64,000 bases of DNA, from assembly GCA_023213215.1 (NCBI GenBank), contig CP096136.1:2790001-2854000 (forward strand), written 5' to 3'. The translations under genes were made by a program, and so were the position numbers. Below the pieces are notes generated by a model that did not search any database, was not told where the DNA came from, and was given only the letters and a program-made list of their open reading frames with translations. Below are positions 1-7,134 of this stretch, piece by piece; positions within the stretch are counted from its first letter, which is position 1, and the number at the start of each line of letters is the position of its first letter. The stretch comes from Flavobacterium sp. JAD_PAG50586_2. Lineage in GTDB: Bacteria; Bacteroidota; Bacteroidia; Flavobacteriales; Flavobacteriaceae.

Positions 1-309
1 TAACCCATTTGGATCACGTTCCGAAACAAGGGCTTTATATATTACTCTTTCATTTTGCTCAAATTTGTCAATCCTGAATACAAATCTCTTATCAGGATTT
101 CCCGCTCCCTTCATTTTTTCATAATATTGTGGGCTGTCTAAAGTATGCTTTGGTGTCATTCCAAATTGATTTTTAACACTGTCAATTACAAAAGAATTCA
201 TGTAATCTAATTTAGAATTATAATCATTTAAATCGGCTATATCCCTTGATTTTATAGCCTGTACTTCGGCTTCCAAAAAGTCGTTTAGGAATGCTTTAAT
301 TTCTTCCAT
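1..309 (-). CDS. MEEIK-type hypothetical protein, N-terminal part (runs off left edge)
   Basis: The reading frame starts at the ATG at 307-309 and stays open for 103 codons to the left edge, so the C-terminus is missing. The protein starts with MEEIKAFLNDF, nearly the same as the start of the next gene upstream in the operon (MEEIKTFIENY), which suggests two members of one family side by side. Only 12 bases separate the two genes. I do not recognise a catalytic motif. Position at the distal end of an array of immunity-type paralogs suggests a similar protective role, possibly an NTF2-fold immunity protein, but that is inference. Confidence 0.6.
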   Translation of the reverse strand, partial: MEEIKAFLNDFLEAEVQAIKSRDIADLNDYNSKLDYMNSFVIDSVKNQFGMTPKHTLDSPQYYEKMKGAGNPDKRFVFRIDKFEQNERVIYKALVSERDPNGL

Positions 310-321
310 GGTTGCTTAATA

Positions 322-897
322 TTATTTTTCTCCGTTATAATCCTTTAAACTGCTCTCTTCTTCGGGTTCTTGGTATTTTTCTACAGCAATCAGTTGTCCT
401 GACGTTAAAACCTGCGTGGTTTCCAAATCATGCGAATGCCTCCATTTTAGATCATTCACGCCATAAGTAAGGCTGTAAATTATTTTTAAGCCTTCGTCTG
501 TTTGCGCTACATAGTACAGTTGGTTATAGCCTAAGAGACGCCCTGTGTTCTCGGTGTAGCTTACATAACAGGCATACATATCTTCGCCGGTTACGAATCT
601 TGCGAGGCCGTCACCTAATTTAGAGTTTTTGTAATGTTTGATTTGGAATAGTGTACGCGGAACGGCCTTCACAACATTATTGGCATATGCTTTTTGGAAC
701 ATTTCACTCAGCCCTTTCATTTTTTCCTGCGTAGTACCCCTTCCAAAAATGTTTGATACAGTTGGACAGTAATAGCTGTAAGCTTTTAAGGCCAGGTCTT
801 TATAAACATCATCGGCAACGTTTACATCGGTTTTTGACTTGTTGGCATTGTATTCGTCTTTGATATAATTTTCAATGAATGTTTTAATTTCTTCCAT
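322..897 (-). CDS. MEEIK-type hypothetical protein, putative immunity protein
   Basis: This gene encodes 191 residues with no signal peptide and no membrane segment, so it is probably cytoplasmic. The N-terminus is helical and charged (MEEIKTFIENY) and matches the start of the truncated neighbour at the left edge. The middle holds many aromatic residues (YACYVSYTENTGRLLGYNQLYYV), a pattern seen in small alpha+beta immunity folds such as NTF2-like proteins. I do not recognise a named family with confidence. It lies 30 bases after the preceding family A gene on the same strand, so it is most likely co-transcribed with the array. Function is inferred from the neighbourhood only. Confidence 0.65.
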   Translation of the reverse strand: MEEIKTFIENYIKDEYNANKSKTDVNVADDVYKDLALKAYSYYCPTVSNIFGRGTTQEKMKGLSEMFQKAYANNVVKAVPRTLFQIKHYKNSKLGDGLARFVTGEDMYACYVSYTENTGRLLGYNQLYYVAQTDEGLKIIYSLTYGVNDLKWRHSHDLETTQVLTSGQLIAVEKYQEPEEESSLKDYNGEK

Positions 898-927
898 GGT
901 TACTTATTTATTATACTTAAAAGTTCT

Positions 928-1574
928 TTATTTCGACAAGCGTAACGATTCATATTTCTGCACAAACGCTTCCCAACTGAAATCAGGGAACAGCAGTGGC
1001 ATTTCCTTCCTGAAATCTTCGGCAACCGATGCGCCTATACTCTTGCCCTGAATGAATAACAGTACACGCTGCCAGTAATTGAATACCCTGGCCTCAACCG
1101 CCATCTGGCAATAGCCGTTGAAATCGAGGTCGAGGTCATGCAGTTCGGTTTCGGCGTTGTCGTGGTAATAAATGGAGGGGTAGACTTTGTCTGGCGTTAC
1201 GATAAACCCGCATTCGGCTTCGGGCACGAACATGTCAAACGGTTTGAAATATTGGATGTCTTCGTTTTCTTCAATGGCATCATCATCGTATAAGCCATTT
1301 TTGGCCCAATCGCCAAAAATGTGTTCGGCCTTGATGAAATTGATACTGCCATTTGGAAAGCCGGTTTTATCCTTTTTCCATTTGATTTCGAAGCCATCTG
1401 CTCTTTCAGTATAAAATTCTTTTATGCCTTTGTGTGTCTGGTCGACACGGTTCAAATCAGGGATTTCATTTTCCAATGTCGAATTATGGCTTTTTTCAAA
1501 CGACCCAATTTTTTTTCCTCTTCGGCGGTGATGAGATCGTATACAAGGTAACTGTCAAAATATTTCTTTCTCAT
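928..1574 (-). pseudogene. Family A immunity-type protein, copy A1, frame broken in an A8 run
   Basis: The intact part (928-1476, about 182 residues) is a family A protein: it carries the conserved blocks THKGIKEFYTERADGFEIKW, GLYDDDAIEENEDIQYF and a C-terminal YWQ block. The upstream start at 1572-1574 (MRKKYFDSYLVYDL) lies in another frame. Adding one A to the A8 run (plus-strand T8 at 1509-1516) joins them into about 215 residues whose N-terminus aligns with copy A2 (FDSYL...KKI.SF...LENEI). The break is therefore a one-base loss, either a sequence error or a slippable tract. Family A may be SMI1/KNR4-like (SUKH); this is tentative. No toxin lies nearby. Confidence 0.6.
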
Positions 1575-1639
1575 TATATAATTGTCAATTTGATTAATAA
1601 TTTATTTGCGTTTCCACTAATGACCCGGCAACACCTGGC

Positions 1640-2284
1640 TTATTTCGAAAGCCTTAACGCTTCATATTTCTCCACAAACCCTTCCCAACTGAAATCAGGG
1701 AACAGCAGTGGCATTTCCTTCCTGAAATCTTCGGTAACCGATGCGCCGATGCTGTTGCCCTGAATGAACAGCAAAACACGCTGCCAATAATGAAACACCC
1801 TTGCTTCAACCGCCATCTGGCAATAGCCGTTGAAATCAAGATCGAGGCTATGCAGTTCCGATTCGGCGTTGTCGTGGTAATAAATGGATGGGTAGACTTC
1901 ATTTGGCGTTACGATAAACCCGCATTCGGCTTCGGGCACGAACATGTCAAACGGTTTGAAATATTGGATGTCTTCGTTTTCTTCAATAGCATCATCATCG
2001 TATAAGCCATTTTTGGACCAGTCTTCAAAAATATGTTCGGCCTTGGTGAAATTGATGCTGCCACAGGGAAAACCAGTCTTGTCTTTTTTCCATTTGATTT
2101 CGAAGCCGTTGGCGCGCTCGGTGTAAAATTCCCTGAAGCCTTTGTGCGTTTGGTCAAGACGGTTGAAATCGGTAATTTCATTTTCCAATAGCTCATTGTA
2201 AGCAATATCAAAAGAATCGATTTTTTTGTCGTTTTTTGCTATGCGAAGGTAGTATCGCAGGTAAGAGTCAAAAGTTTCTTCCAT
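1640..2284 (-). CDS. Family A immunity-type protein, copy A2 (intact reference copy)
   Basis: This 214-residue protein is the only copy of family A whose frame is intact from end to end. Residues 1-45 are variable between copies. From about residue 46 the sequence is nearly constant: a THKG block, GFEIKWKKDKTGFP, an acidic stretch DDDAIEENEDIQYFKPFD, and a C-terminal half with SIYYHDN followed by a YWQ motif and the tail EALRLSK. There is no signal peptide. The IYYxD and YWQ blocks also occur in family B, so the two families may be distant relatives of the SUKH superfamily. It is 13 bases downstream of copy B1. A cytoplasmic protective role is an inference from gene arrangement. Confidence 0.65.
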   Translation of the reverse strand: MEETFDSYLRYYLRIAKNDKKIDSFDIAYNELLENEITDFNRLDQTHKGFREFYTERANGFEIKWKKDKTGFPCGSINFTKAEHIFEDWSKNGLYDDDAIEENEDIQYFKPFDMFVPEAECGFIVTPNEVYPSIYYHDNAESELHSLDLDFNGYCQMAVEARVFHYWQRVLLFIQGNSIGASVTEDFRKEMPLLFPDFSWEGFVEKYEALRLSK

Positions 2285-2297
2285 TATTTCTTGTTAA

Positions 2298-2990
2298 TTA
2301 TTTATTCCGCGCTTCCAGCAATTCAAAATACCGCGAATAATCCTTCTGCGGCAGGGCTTTCTGTAATGCTTCAAGAGCTGCTTTCAATTCAGGATAAATA
2401 TGATCCAGCATCGGGTCTTTGAACGATACCTCGGTAAACAGATACTGCCAGTATGCAATCCCAAGCATATCGAGCACGGCCTCATAATATTGCACGAAAG
2501 TCAGGTTGGTCTTGTAGGCATCGGCACGGTCGATATAATAAATATCGGGCTCATTTGGCGGCGATACGCCTTCTTCGATGCTGAAAACCCCCATTTTGCC
2601 ATCACCAATTTCGGGGCGACTATCAAAAACTTTAAATGTTTTCCAGAGTCCCATTTCCTCCTCGCTCTGCCCATCGAAGCATAATTTATTGTTGTATTCT
2701 AACACCCGTAATCTTGTACTGACCAATTCGATTGAAACTTCCAGATGCGAGAAATAACCATCAATCTCTATCGATCCATAAAAATAGAACCTACTTATAT
2801 TAAGGATGTCTTTAAAACTTTCCGGGAAGCGATAGTTAAATACAGTATTTAAGTCATTGTGTGCAAAATCAATTGCTCTGATCCCTTTATCATAATCTTC
2901 CAGCCGCTTTAGCCTGAAGGTCTCGATTTCAATTATTGAATCCTTCAGGGATGTTTCCAGGGCTTTAAACTTTTGGGATAATTCGAGCAT
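2298..2990 (-). CDS. Family B immunity-type protein, copy B1
   Basis: This 230-residue cytoplasmic protein has an N-terminal coiled helix (MLELSQKFKALETSLKDS), a PESFKDIL block that recalls the start of SMI1/KNR4 domains, a central beta region (FYFYGSIEIDGYFSHLEV), a loop SPPNEPDIYYIDRADAY, and a C-terminal helix ending in YFELLEARNK. Copies B2-B4 are very similar over the whole length. The PxSYxxfL-like block and the IYYxD and YWQ features fit a SUKH-type immunity fold, but no profile search was possible. It follows the ankyrin gene after a gap that holds the remnant of another family B gene end. Confidence 0.65.
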   Translation of the reverse strand: MLELSQKFKALETSLKDSIIEIETFRLKRLEDYDKGIRAIDFAHNDLNTVFNYRFPESFKDILNISRFYFYGSIEIDGYFSHLEVSIELVSTRLRVLEYNNKLCFDGQSEEEMGLWKTFKVFDSRPEIGDGKMGVFSIEEGVSPPNEPDIYYIDRADAYKTNLTFVQYYEAVLDMLGIAYWQYLFTEVSFKDPMLDHIYPELKAALEALQKALPQKDYSRYFELLEARNK

Positions 2991-3011
2991 AGCTTACTTA
3001 TTTATTTCTTA

Positions 3012-3040
3012 ATTCCAGCAATTCAAAATCGCGAATAATC
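3012..3040 (-). repeat. Relic of a family B gene 3' end
   Basis: This stretch between B1 and the ankyrin gene matches the last codons of family B genes (compare 2315-2343: the same ...CCAGCAATTCAAAAT... core and GCGAATAATC tail), but it has no reading frame attached. It looks like the stump of a deleted copy. Confidence 0.55.
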
Positions 3041-3069
3041 ATTTGAACTACTTTCTTCCTGTGCACTAT

Positions 3070-3575
3070 TTAGTTTTCAAAAGCATCAATTATTTTTATC
3101 AAATCAGTGCCACCGACTTGTTTTAAAAAATCATAAGGCGATTTTTTAAAAATATCTGAAATCTTTTTGGGTCGACACCAGCATTGAGCAGGACTTTTAA
3201 GATTTCCTCTTCATTATCTCTTATTTCAAATACTAAGATGTCAAGGGCTGTTCTGCCATGGCTATCGGAAGCATTAACATCAGCACCATTGTGAATCAGA
3301 AGCTTGACCATTTCTACATTTCCTTTTTCGCATGCTGCCATTAATGGTGTAAATCCTTTTCCCTTGGAAGAGGCAAAACTATGATTTACATCGGCTCCCT
3401 TTTCTATGGCATATTTTGCGATTTCAAGGTTGTTGTAAAATGCCGCGAAATTCAATGCTGTACCGCCATAGCCAACAAGATCAGTTCCTACATCGTCGAT
3501 AAGTCTTTTGGCTTTTTCATTTTCATGCTTTTCTATCGCCGATGATAGCTCAAGAGATTGTATGCTGTTATCCAT
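3070..3575 (-). CDS. Ankyrin-repeat protein, C-terminus frameshifted
   Basis: As sequenced the frame stops at 3123 (150 residues). Residues about 37-135 hold three ankyrin-type repeats, with GGTALNFAAFYNNLEIAKY, TPLMAACEKGNVEMVKLLI and GRTALDILV visible, and the typical GADVN turns. Near the end one base seems missing from an A run (plus-strand T5 at 3164-3168). With it restored, the frame continues through KKISDIFKKSPYDFL to a stop at 3070-3072, giving 168 residues. Ankyrin proteins commonly act as protein-binding partners, and small ones occur among immunity genes of polymorphic toxin systems. It is the only member of its family in this array. Confidence 0.7.
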
Positions 3576-3630
3576 AATTTCAGATGTTACTTAATTAGTT
3601 TATAATTTGCTTCAACTTATTTCGAAAGCC

Positions 3631-4257
3631 TTAACGCTTCATATTTCTCCACAAACCCTTCCCAACTGAAATCCGGGAATAGCAGCGGCATTTCTTTTTG
3701 AAGTCTTCCGTAACGGATGCACCGATGCTGTTGCCCTGAATGAACAGTAAAACACGTTGCCAGTAATTAAAAACCCTCGCTTCAACCGCCATCTGGCAAT
3801 ACCCGTTGAAATCAAGGTCGAGGTCGTGCATTTCTGATTCGGCGTTGTCGTGGTAATAAATGGATGGGTAGACTTCATTTGGCGTTACGATAAACCCGCA
3901 TTCGGCTTCGGGCACGAACATGTCAAACGGTTTGAAATATTGGATGTCTTCGTTTTCTTCAATGGCATCATCATCGTATAAGCCATTTTTGGACCAATCG
4001 CCAAAAATATGTTCGGCCTTGATGAAATTGATGCTGCCGCACGGGAAGCCGGTTTTATCCTTTTTCCATTTGATTTCGAAGCCGTTGGCGCGCTCGGTGT
4101 AAAATTCCTTAAAGCCTTTGTGGGAATTGTCTAATAAATCCAATTCAGAAGTATGCTCTTTTAAAGGGAGTTTATATTTATCTGTATACCCAACAATGGT
4201 CTTGTCATCAAGTTGAGCGGCAATTAGCTTGTCTATTAAAATGTCATCAAAACTCAT
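3631..4257 (-). CDS. Family A immunity-type protein, copy A3, C-terminus frameshifted
   Basis: This 208-residue reading frame matches copy A2 from the THKGFKEFY block to about residue 187. Then a one-base loss in an A run (plus-strand T5 at 3695-3699) replaces the conserved end (..EMPLLFPDFSW..RLSK) by an unrelated tail ending in GLWRNMKR. With the base restored the frame ends at 3617 with the normal EALRLSK tail. The N-terminal 40 residues (MSFDDILIDKLIAAQLDD) differ from all other copies. A 141-bp block containing the frameshift is identical to copy A4. The role is inferred as an immunity protein from the array. Confidence 0.6.
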   Translation of the reverse strand: MSFDDILIDKLIAAQLDDKTIVGYTDKYKLPLKEHTSELDLLDNSHKGFKEFYTERANGFEIKWKKDKTGFPCGSINFIKAEHIFGDWSKNGLYDDDAIEENEDIQYFKPFDMFVPEAECGFIVTPNEVYPSIYYHDNAESEMHDLDLDFNGYCQMAVEARVFNYWQRVLLFIQGNSIGASVTEDFKKKCRCYSRISVGKGLWRNMKR

Positions 4258-4287
4258 AATTTCATTTGTTTTTATTTATTTATTACT

Positions 4288-4312
4288 CGCTTCCGGCAAT
4301 TCAAAATACCCG
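4288..4312 (-). repeat. Relic of a family B gene 3' end
   Basis: Between copies A3 and A4 lies a short piece that matches the 3' end of family B genes (compare 2307-2331: CGCTTCC-GCAATTCAAAATACC), followed directly by unrelated sequence. The similarity extends upstream into a shared TTTATTTATT stretch. It looks like a deletion scar of a former family B copy. Confidence 0.5.
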
Positions 4313-4337
4313 ATGGCGCGGATTTACTTCGACAGCC

Positions 4338-4979
4338 TTAACGATTCATATTTTTCCACAAACCCTTCCCAACTAAAATCTGGGAATAGCAGCGGCATTT
4401 CTTTTTGAAGTCTTCCGTAACGGATGCACCGATGCTGTTGCCCTGAATGAACAGTAAAACACGTTGCCAGTAATTAAAAACCCTCGCTTCAACCGCCATC
4501 TGGCAATACCCGTTGAAATCAATGTCGAGGTCGTGCAGTTCTGATTGGGCGTTGTCGTGGTAATAAACCGACGGATAGACTTTATCGGGCGTCACGATAA
4601 ACCCGCATTCGGCTTCGGGCACGAACATGTCAAACGGTTTGAAATATTGGATGTCTTCGTTTTCTTCAATGGCATCATCATCGTATAAGCCATTTTTGGC
4701 CCAATCGCCGAAAATGTGTTCGGCCTTGATGAAATTGATACTGCCATTTGGAAAGCCGGTTTTATCCTTTTTCCATTTGATTTCGAAGCCATCTGCTTTT
4801 TCGGTGTAAAACTCCCAAATACCCTTGTGTGTCTGGTCGAGACGGTTGAAATCGGGAATTTCATTTTCCAATACCCAATTATATTTTTCGGCTATTCCTA
4901 TTGATGATGCGTTTTCTCTTGCGTCGTTCAATGCAAAAGTAAGCGTGTCAGAAAAAAACAATTTAAATTCGAACATCAT
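4338..4979 (-). CDS. Family A immunity-type protein, copy A4, C-terminus frameshifted
   Basis: This copy has a unique N-terminus (MMFEFKLFFSDTLTFALND) and then the constant family A body from LENEIPDFNRLDQTHKG onward. The C-terminal 20 residues are out of frame, with the same one-base loss as copy A3 (plus-strand T5 at 4402-4406). The ancestral stop would be at 4324-4326, after the usual RLSK tail. The gene begins 2 bases after the end of copy B2 on the same strand, so translation is probably coupled. Cytoplasmic, no signal peptide. Function is inferred as immunity from context. Confidence 0.6.
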   Translation of the reverse strand: MMFEFKLFFSDTLTFALNDARENASSIGIAEKYNWVLENEIPDFNRLDQTHKGIWEFYTEKADGFEIKWKKDKTGFPNGSINFIKAEHIFGDWAKNGLYDDDAIEENEDIQYFKPFDMFVPEAECGFIVTPDKVYPSVYYHDNAQSELHDLDIDFNGYCQMAVEARVFNYWQRVLLFIQGNSIGASVTEDFKKKCRCYSQILVGKGLWKNMNR

Positions 4980-4981
4980 AA

Positions 4982-5689
4982 TTATTTTTTAATTGATTTA
5001 TTTAGTCGTGCTTCCAGCAATTCAAAATACCGCGAATAATCCTTTTGAGGCAGTGCTTTCTGCAATGCTTCAAGCGACGCTTTCAGTTCAGGATAAATAT
5101 GGTCCAGCATCGGGTCTTTGAACGAAACATCAGTAAATAAATACTGCCAGTATGCGATTCCGAGCATATCGAGCACGGCCTCATAATATTGCACGAAGGT
5201 CAGGTTGGTCTTGTAGGCCTCTGCACGGTCGATATAATAAATATCGGGCTCATTTGGCGGCGATACGCCATCTTTTAAGCTAAAAACGGCCATTTTACCA
5301 TCGCCGATTTCAGGGCGGGTATCCAGAAGCCTGAACGTTTTCCATAGAGCAATTTCCTCCCCGCTCTGCCCATCGAAGCATAATTTATTGTCAAAATCCA
5401 ATAACCGCAACAGTGTACTGACCAATTCGATTGAAACTTCCAGATGCGAGAAATAACCATCAATCTCTATCGATCCATAAAAATAAAACGTATCTAAGTT
5501 AAGCATGTCTTTAAAACTTTCCGGGAAGCGATAGTTAAATTCGGTATTCAAGTTGTTATATTCAAATTCAATTGCTCTGATCCCTTTATCATAATCTTCC
5601 AGTCGCTTTAGCCTGGAGGTCTCGATTTCAATTTTGGAATCCTTCAGTGAGGTTTCCAGGGCCTTAAATTTTTGTGATAATTCGAGCAT
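4982..5689 (-). CDS. Family B immunity-type protein, copy B2
   Basis: This 235-residue protein is nearly identical in layout to B1: an N-terminal helix MLELSQKFKALETSL, the PESFKDML block, FYFYGSIEIDGYFSHLEV, the SPPNEPDIYYIDRA loop and a C-terminal helix. It ends with five extra residues (..LNKSIKK) compared with B1, B3 and B4. It lies 24 bases after B3. Differences among the four copies cluster at residues 20-60 and 85-125, which would fit variation of a binding surface, though this is read by eye. Confidence 0.65.
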   Translation of the reverse strand: MLELSQKFKALETSLKDSKIEIETSRLKRLEDYDKGIRAIEFEYNNLNTEFNYRFPESFKDMLNLDTFYFYGSIEIDGYFSHLEVSIELVSTLLRLLDFDNKLCFDGQSGEEIALWKTFRLLDTRPEIGDGKMAVFSLKDGVSPPNEPDIYYIDRAEAYKTNLTFVQYYEAVLDMLGIAYWQYLFTDVSFKDPMLDHIYPELKASLEALQKALPQKDYSRYFELLEARLNKSIKK

Positions 5690-5746
5690 AATGTTTTTTT
5701 TAATTGGATTAAACTATCTGTTCCTTTCTTCCAGCAATTCAAAATA
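5676..5746. repeat. 71-bp direct repeat, copy 1 (B2 start, spacer, B3 end)
   Basis: These 71 bases are identical to 6393-6463. The repeat covers the last bases of one family B gene, the short spacer with an A8/T8 run, and the first codons of the next gene. The two copies are 717 bp apart and enclose copy B3, so a 717-bp unit was duplicated in tandem. Confidence 0.85.
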
Positions 5747-6406
5747 GCGTGAATAATCCTTATGTGGCAGGGCTTTACGCAATGCTTCCAACGACGCTTT
5801 CAATTTTGGATAAATATGGTCTTTCATTGGGTCTTTGAAAGATACCTCGGTAAACAGATACTGCCAGTCTGCGATTCCGACCATATCGAGCACGGCCTCA
5901 TAATATTGCGCGAATGAGAGGTTGGTCTTGTAGGCATCTGCACGGTCGATATAATAAATATCGGGCTCATTTGGCGGCGATACGCCTTCTTTGATGCTAA
6001 AAACAGCCATTTTGCCATCGCCGATTTCGGGGCGGACATCTAAAGTCATGAACGTTTTCCAAAGTGCCATTTCCTCCTCGCTCTGCCCATCAAACCATAA
6101 TTTACTGTCAAAATCCAATAAGCGCAAGCCGGCACTTACTTTTTCGATTAAAACTTCCAGATGCGAAAAATAACCATCAACCTCTATCAACCCATAGAAA
6201 TAGAACCTACTTATATTAAGGATGTCTTTAAAACTTTCCGGGAGGCGATAGTTAAATACAGTATTTAAGTCATTGTATGCAAAATCAATTGCTCTAATCC
6301 CTTTATCATAATCTTCCAGCCGCTTTAGCTTGAAGGTCTCGATCTCAATTTTGGAATCCTTCAGTGAGGTTTCCAGGGCCTTAAATTTTTGGGATAATTC
6401 GAGCAT
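5714..6406 (-). CDS. Family B immunity-type protein, copy B3
   Basis: This gene encodes 230 residues with the same architecture as B1, B2 and B4. Distinct changes are PESFKDILNISRFYFYG with a following LIEVDGYF (others SIEIDGYF), IEKVSAGLRLLDF, and a C-terminal half with VGIADWQYLF where the other copies have LGIAYWQYLF. It is enclosed by the 71-bp direct repeats, so it is probably the most recent duplicate with B2 or B4. It is cytoplasmic and likely co-transcribed with its neighbours. The immunity role is inferred. Confidence 0.65.
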   Translation of the reverse strand: MLELSQKFKALETSLKDSKIEIETFKLKRLEDYDKGIRAIDFAYNDLNTVFNYRLPESFKDILNISRFYFYGLIEVDGYFSHLEVLIEKVSAGLRLLDFDSKLWFDGQSEEEMALWKTFMTLDVRPEIGDGKMAVFSIKEGVSPPNEPDIYYIDRADAYKTNLSFAQYYEAVLDMVGIADWQYLFTEVSFKDPMKDHIYPKLKASLEALRKALPHKDYSRYFELLEERNR

Positions 6407-6463
6407 AATGTTTTTTTTAATTGGATTAAACTATCTGTTCCTTTCTTCCAGCAATTCAAAATA
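6393..6463. repeat. 71-bp direct repeat, copy 2 (B3 start, spacer, B4 end)
   Basis: This is the second copy of the 71-bp block described at 5676-5746. It is identical base for base and sits at the equivalent junction between two family B genes. Confidence 0.85.
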
Positions 6464-7123
6464 CCGCGAATAATCCTTCTGCGGCAGGGCTTTTTGTAAT
6501 GCTTCAAGAGCTGCTTTCAATTTTGGATAAATATGGTCTTTCATTGGGTCTTTGAACGATACCTCGGTAAACAGATACTGCCAGTATGCAATCCCAAGCA
6601 TATCGAGCACGGCTTCGTAATATTGAACGAAGGTCAGGTTGGTCTTGTAGGCATCTGCACGATCGATATAATAAATATCGGGCTCATTTGGCGGCGATAC
6701 GCCTTCTTTGATGCTAAAAACAGCCATTTTGCCATCGCCGATTTCGGGGCGACTATCAAAAACTTTAAATGTTTTCGATAGTGCCATTTCCTCCCCGCTC
6801 TGACCATCGAAGCATAATCTATTGTTGTATTCCAACACCCGTAATCTTGTACTTACTTTTTCGATTAAGACTTCCAGATGCGAGAAATAACCATCAATCT
6901 CTATCGATCCATAAAAATAAAACGTATCTAAGTTAAGCATGTCTTTAAAACTTTCTGCAAAGCTGTAAGTAAATCGGGTATTTAAATCATTGTATTCAAA
7001 TTCAATTGCGCTCATCCCCTTATCATAATCCTCCAGCCGCTTTAGCTTGAAAGTCTCGATCTCAATTATTGAATCCTTCAGTGAGGTTTCCAGGGCTTTA
7101 AACTTTTGGGATAATTCGAGCAT
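6431..7123 (-). CDS. Family B immunity-type protein, copy B4 (first gene of the paralog run)
   Basis: This 230-residue protein is the first of the paralog series in the direction of transcription, 11 bases after the lipoprotein gene. It shares the N-terminal MLELSQKFKALETSL helix and the SPPNEPDIYYIDRADAY loop with B1-B3. The stretch at residues 45-60 (NTRFTYSFAESFKDML) differs from the other copies, which have FNYRFPESFKD. In B4 the proline of the SMI1/KNR4-like PESF block is replaced by alanine (AESF). The assignment to the SUKH group is tentative. Confidence 0.65.
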   Translation of the reverse strand: MLELSQKFKALETSLKDSIIEIETFKLKRLEDYDKGMSAIEFEYNDLNTRFTYSFAESFKDMLNLDTFYFYGSIEIDGYFSHLEVLIEKVSTRLRVLEYNNRLCFDGQSGEEMALSKTFKVFDSRPEIGDGKMAVFSIKEGVSPPNEPDIYYIDRADAYKTNLTFVQYYEAVLDMLGIAYWQYLFTEVSFKDPMKDHIYPKLKAALEALQKALPQKDYSRYFELLEERNR

Positions 7124-7134
7124 AATGTGTTTTT

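Noticed and set aside
1187..1763. Plus-strand frames across family A genes with similar sequences in each copy
   Set aside because: They recur only because the family A genes on the minus strand are repeated. They have no own start context and break differently in each copy.
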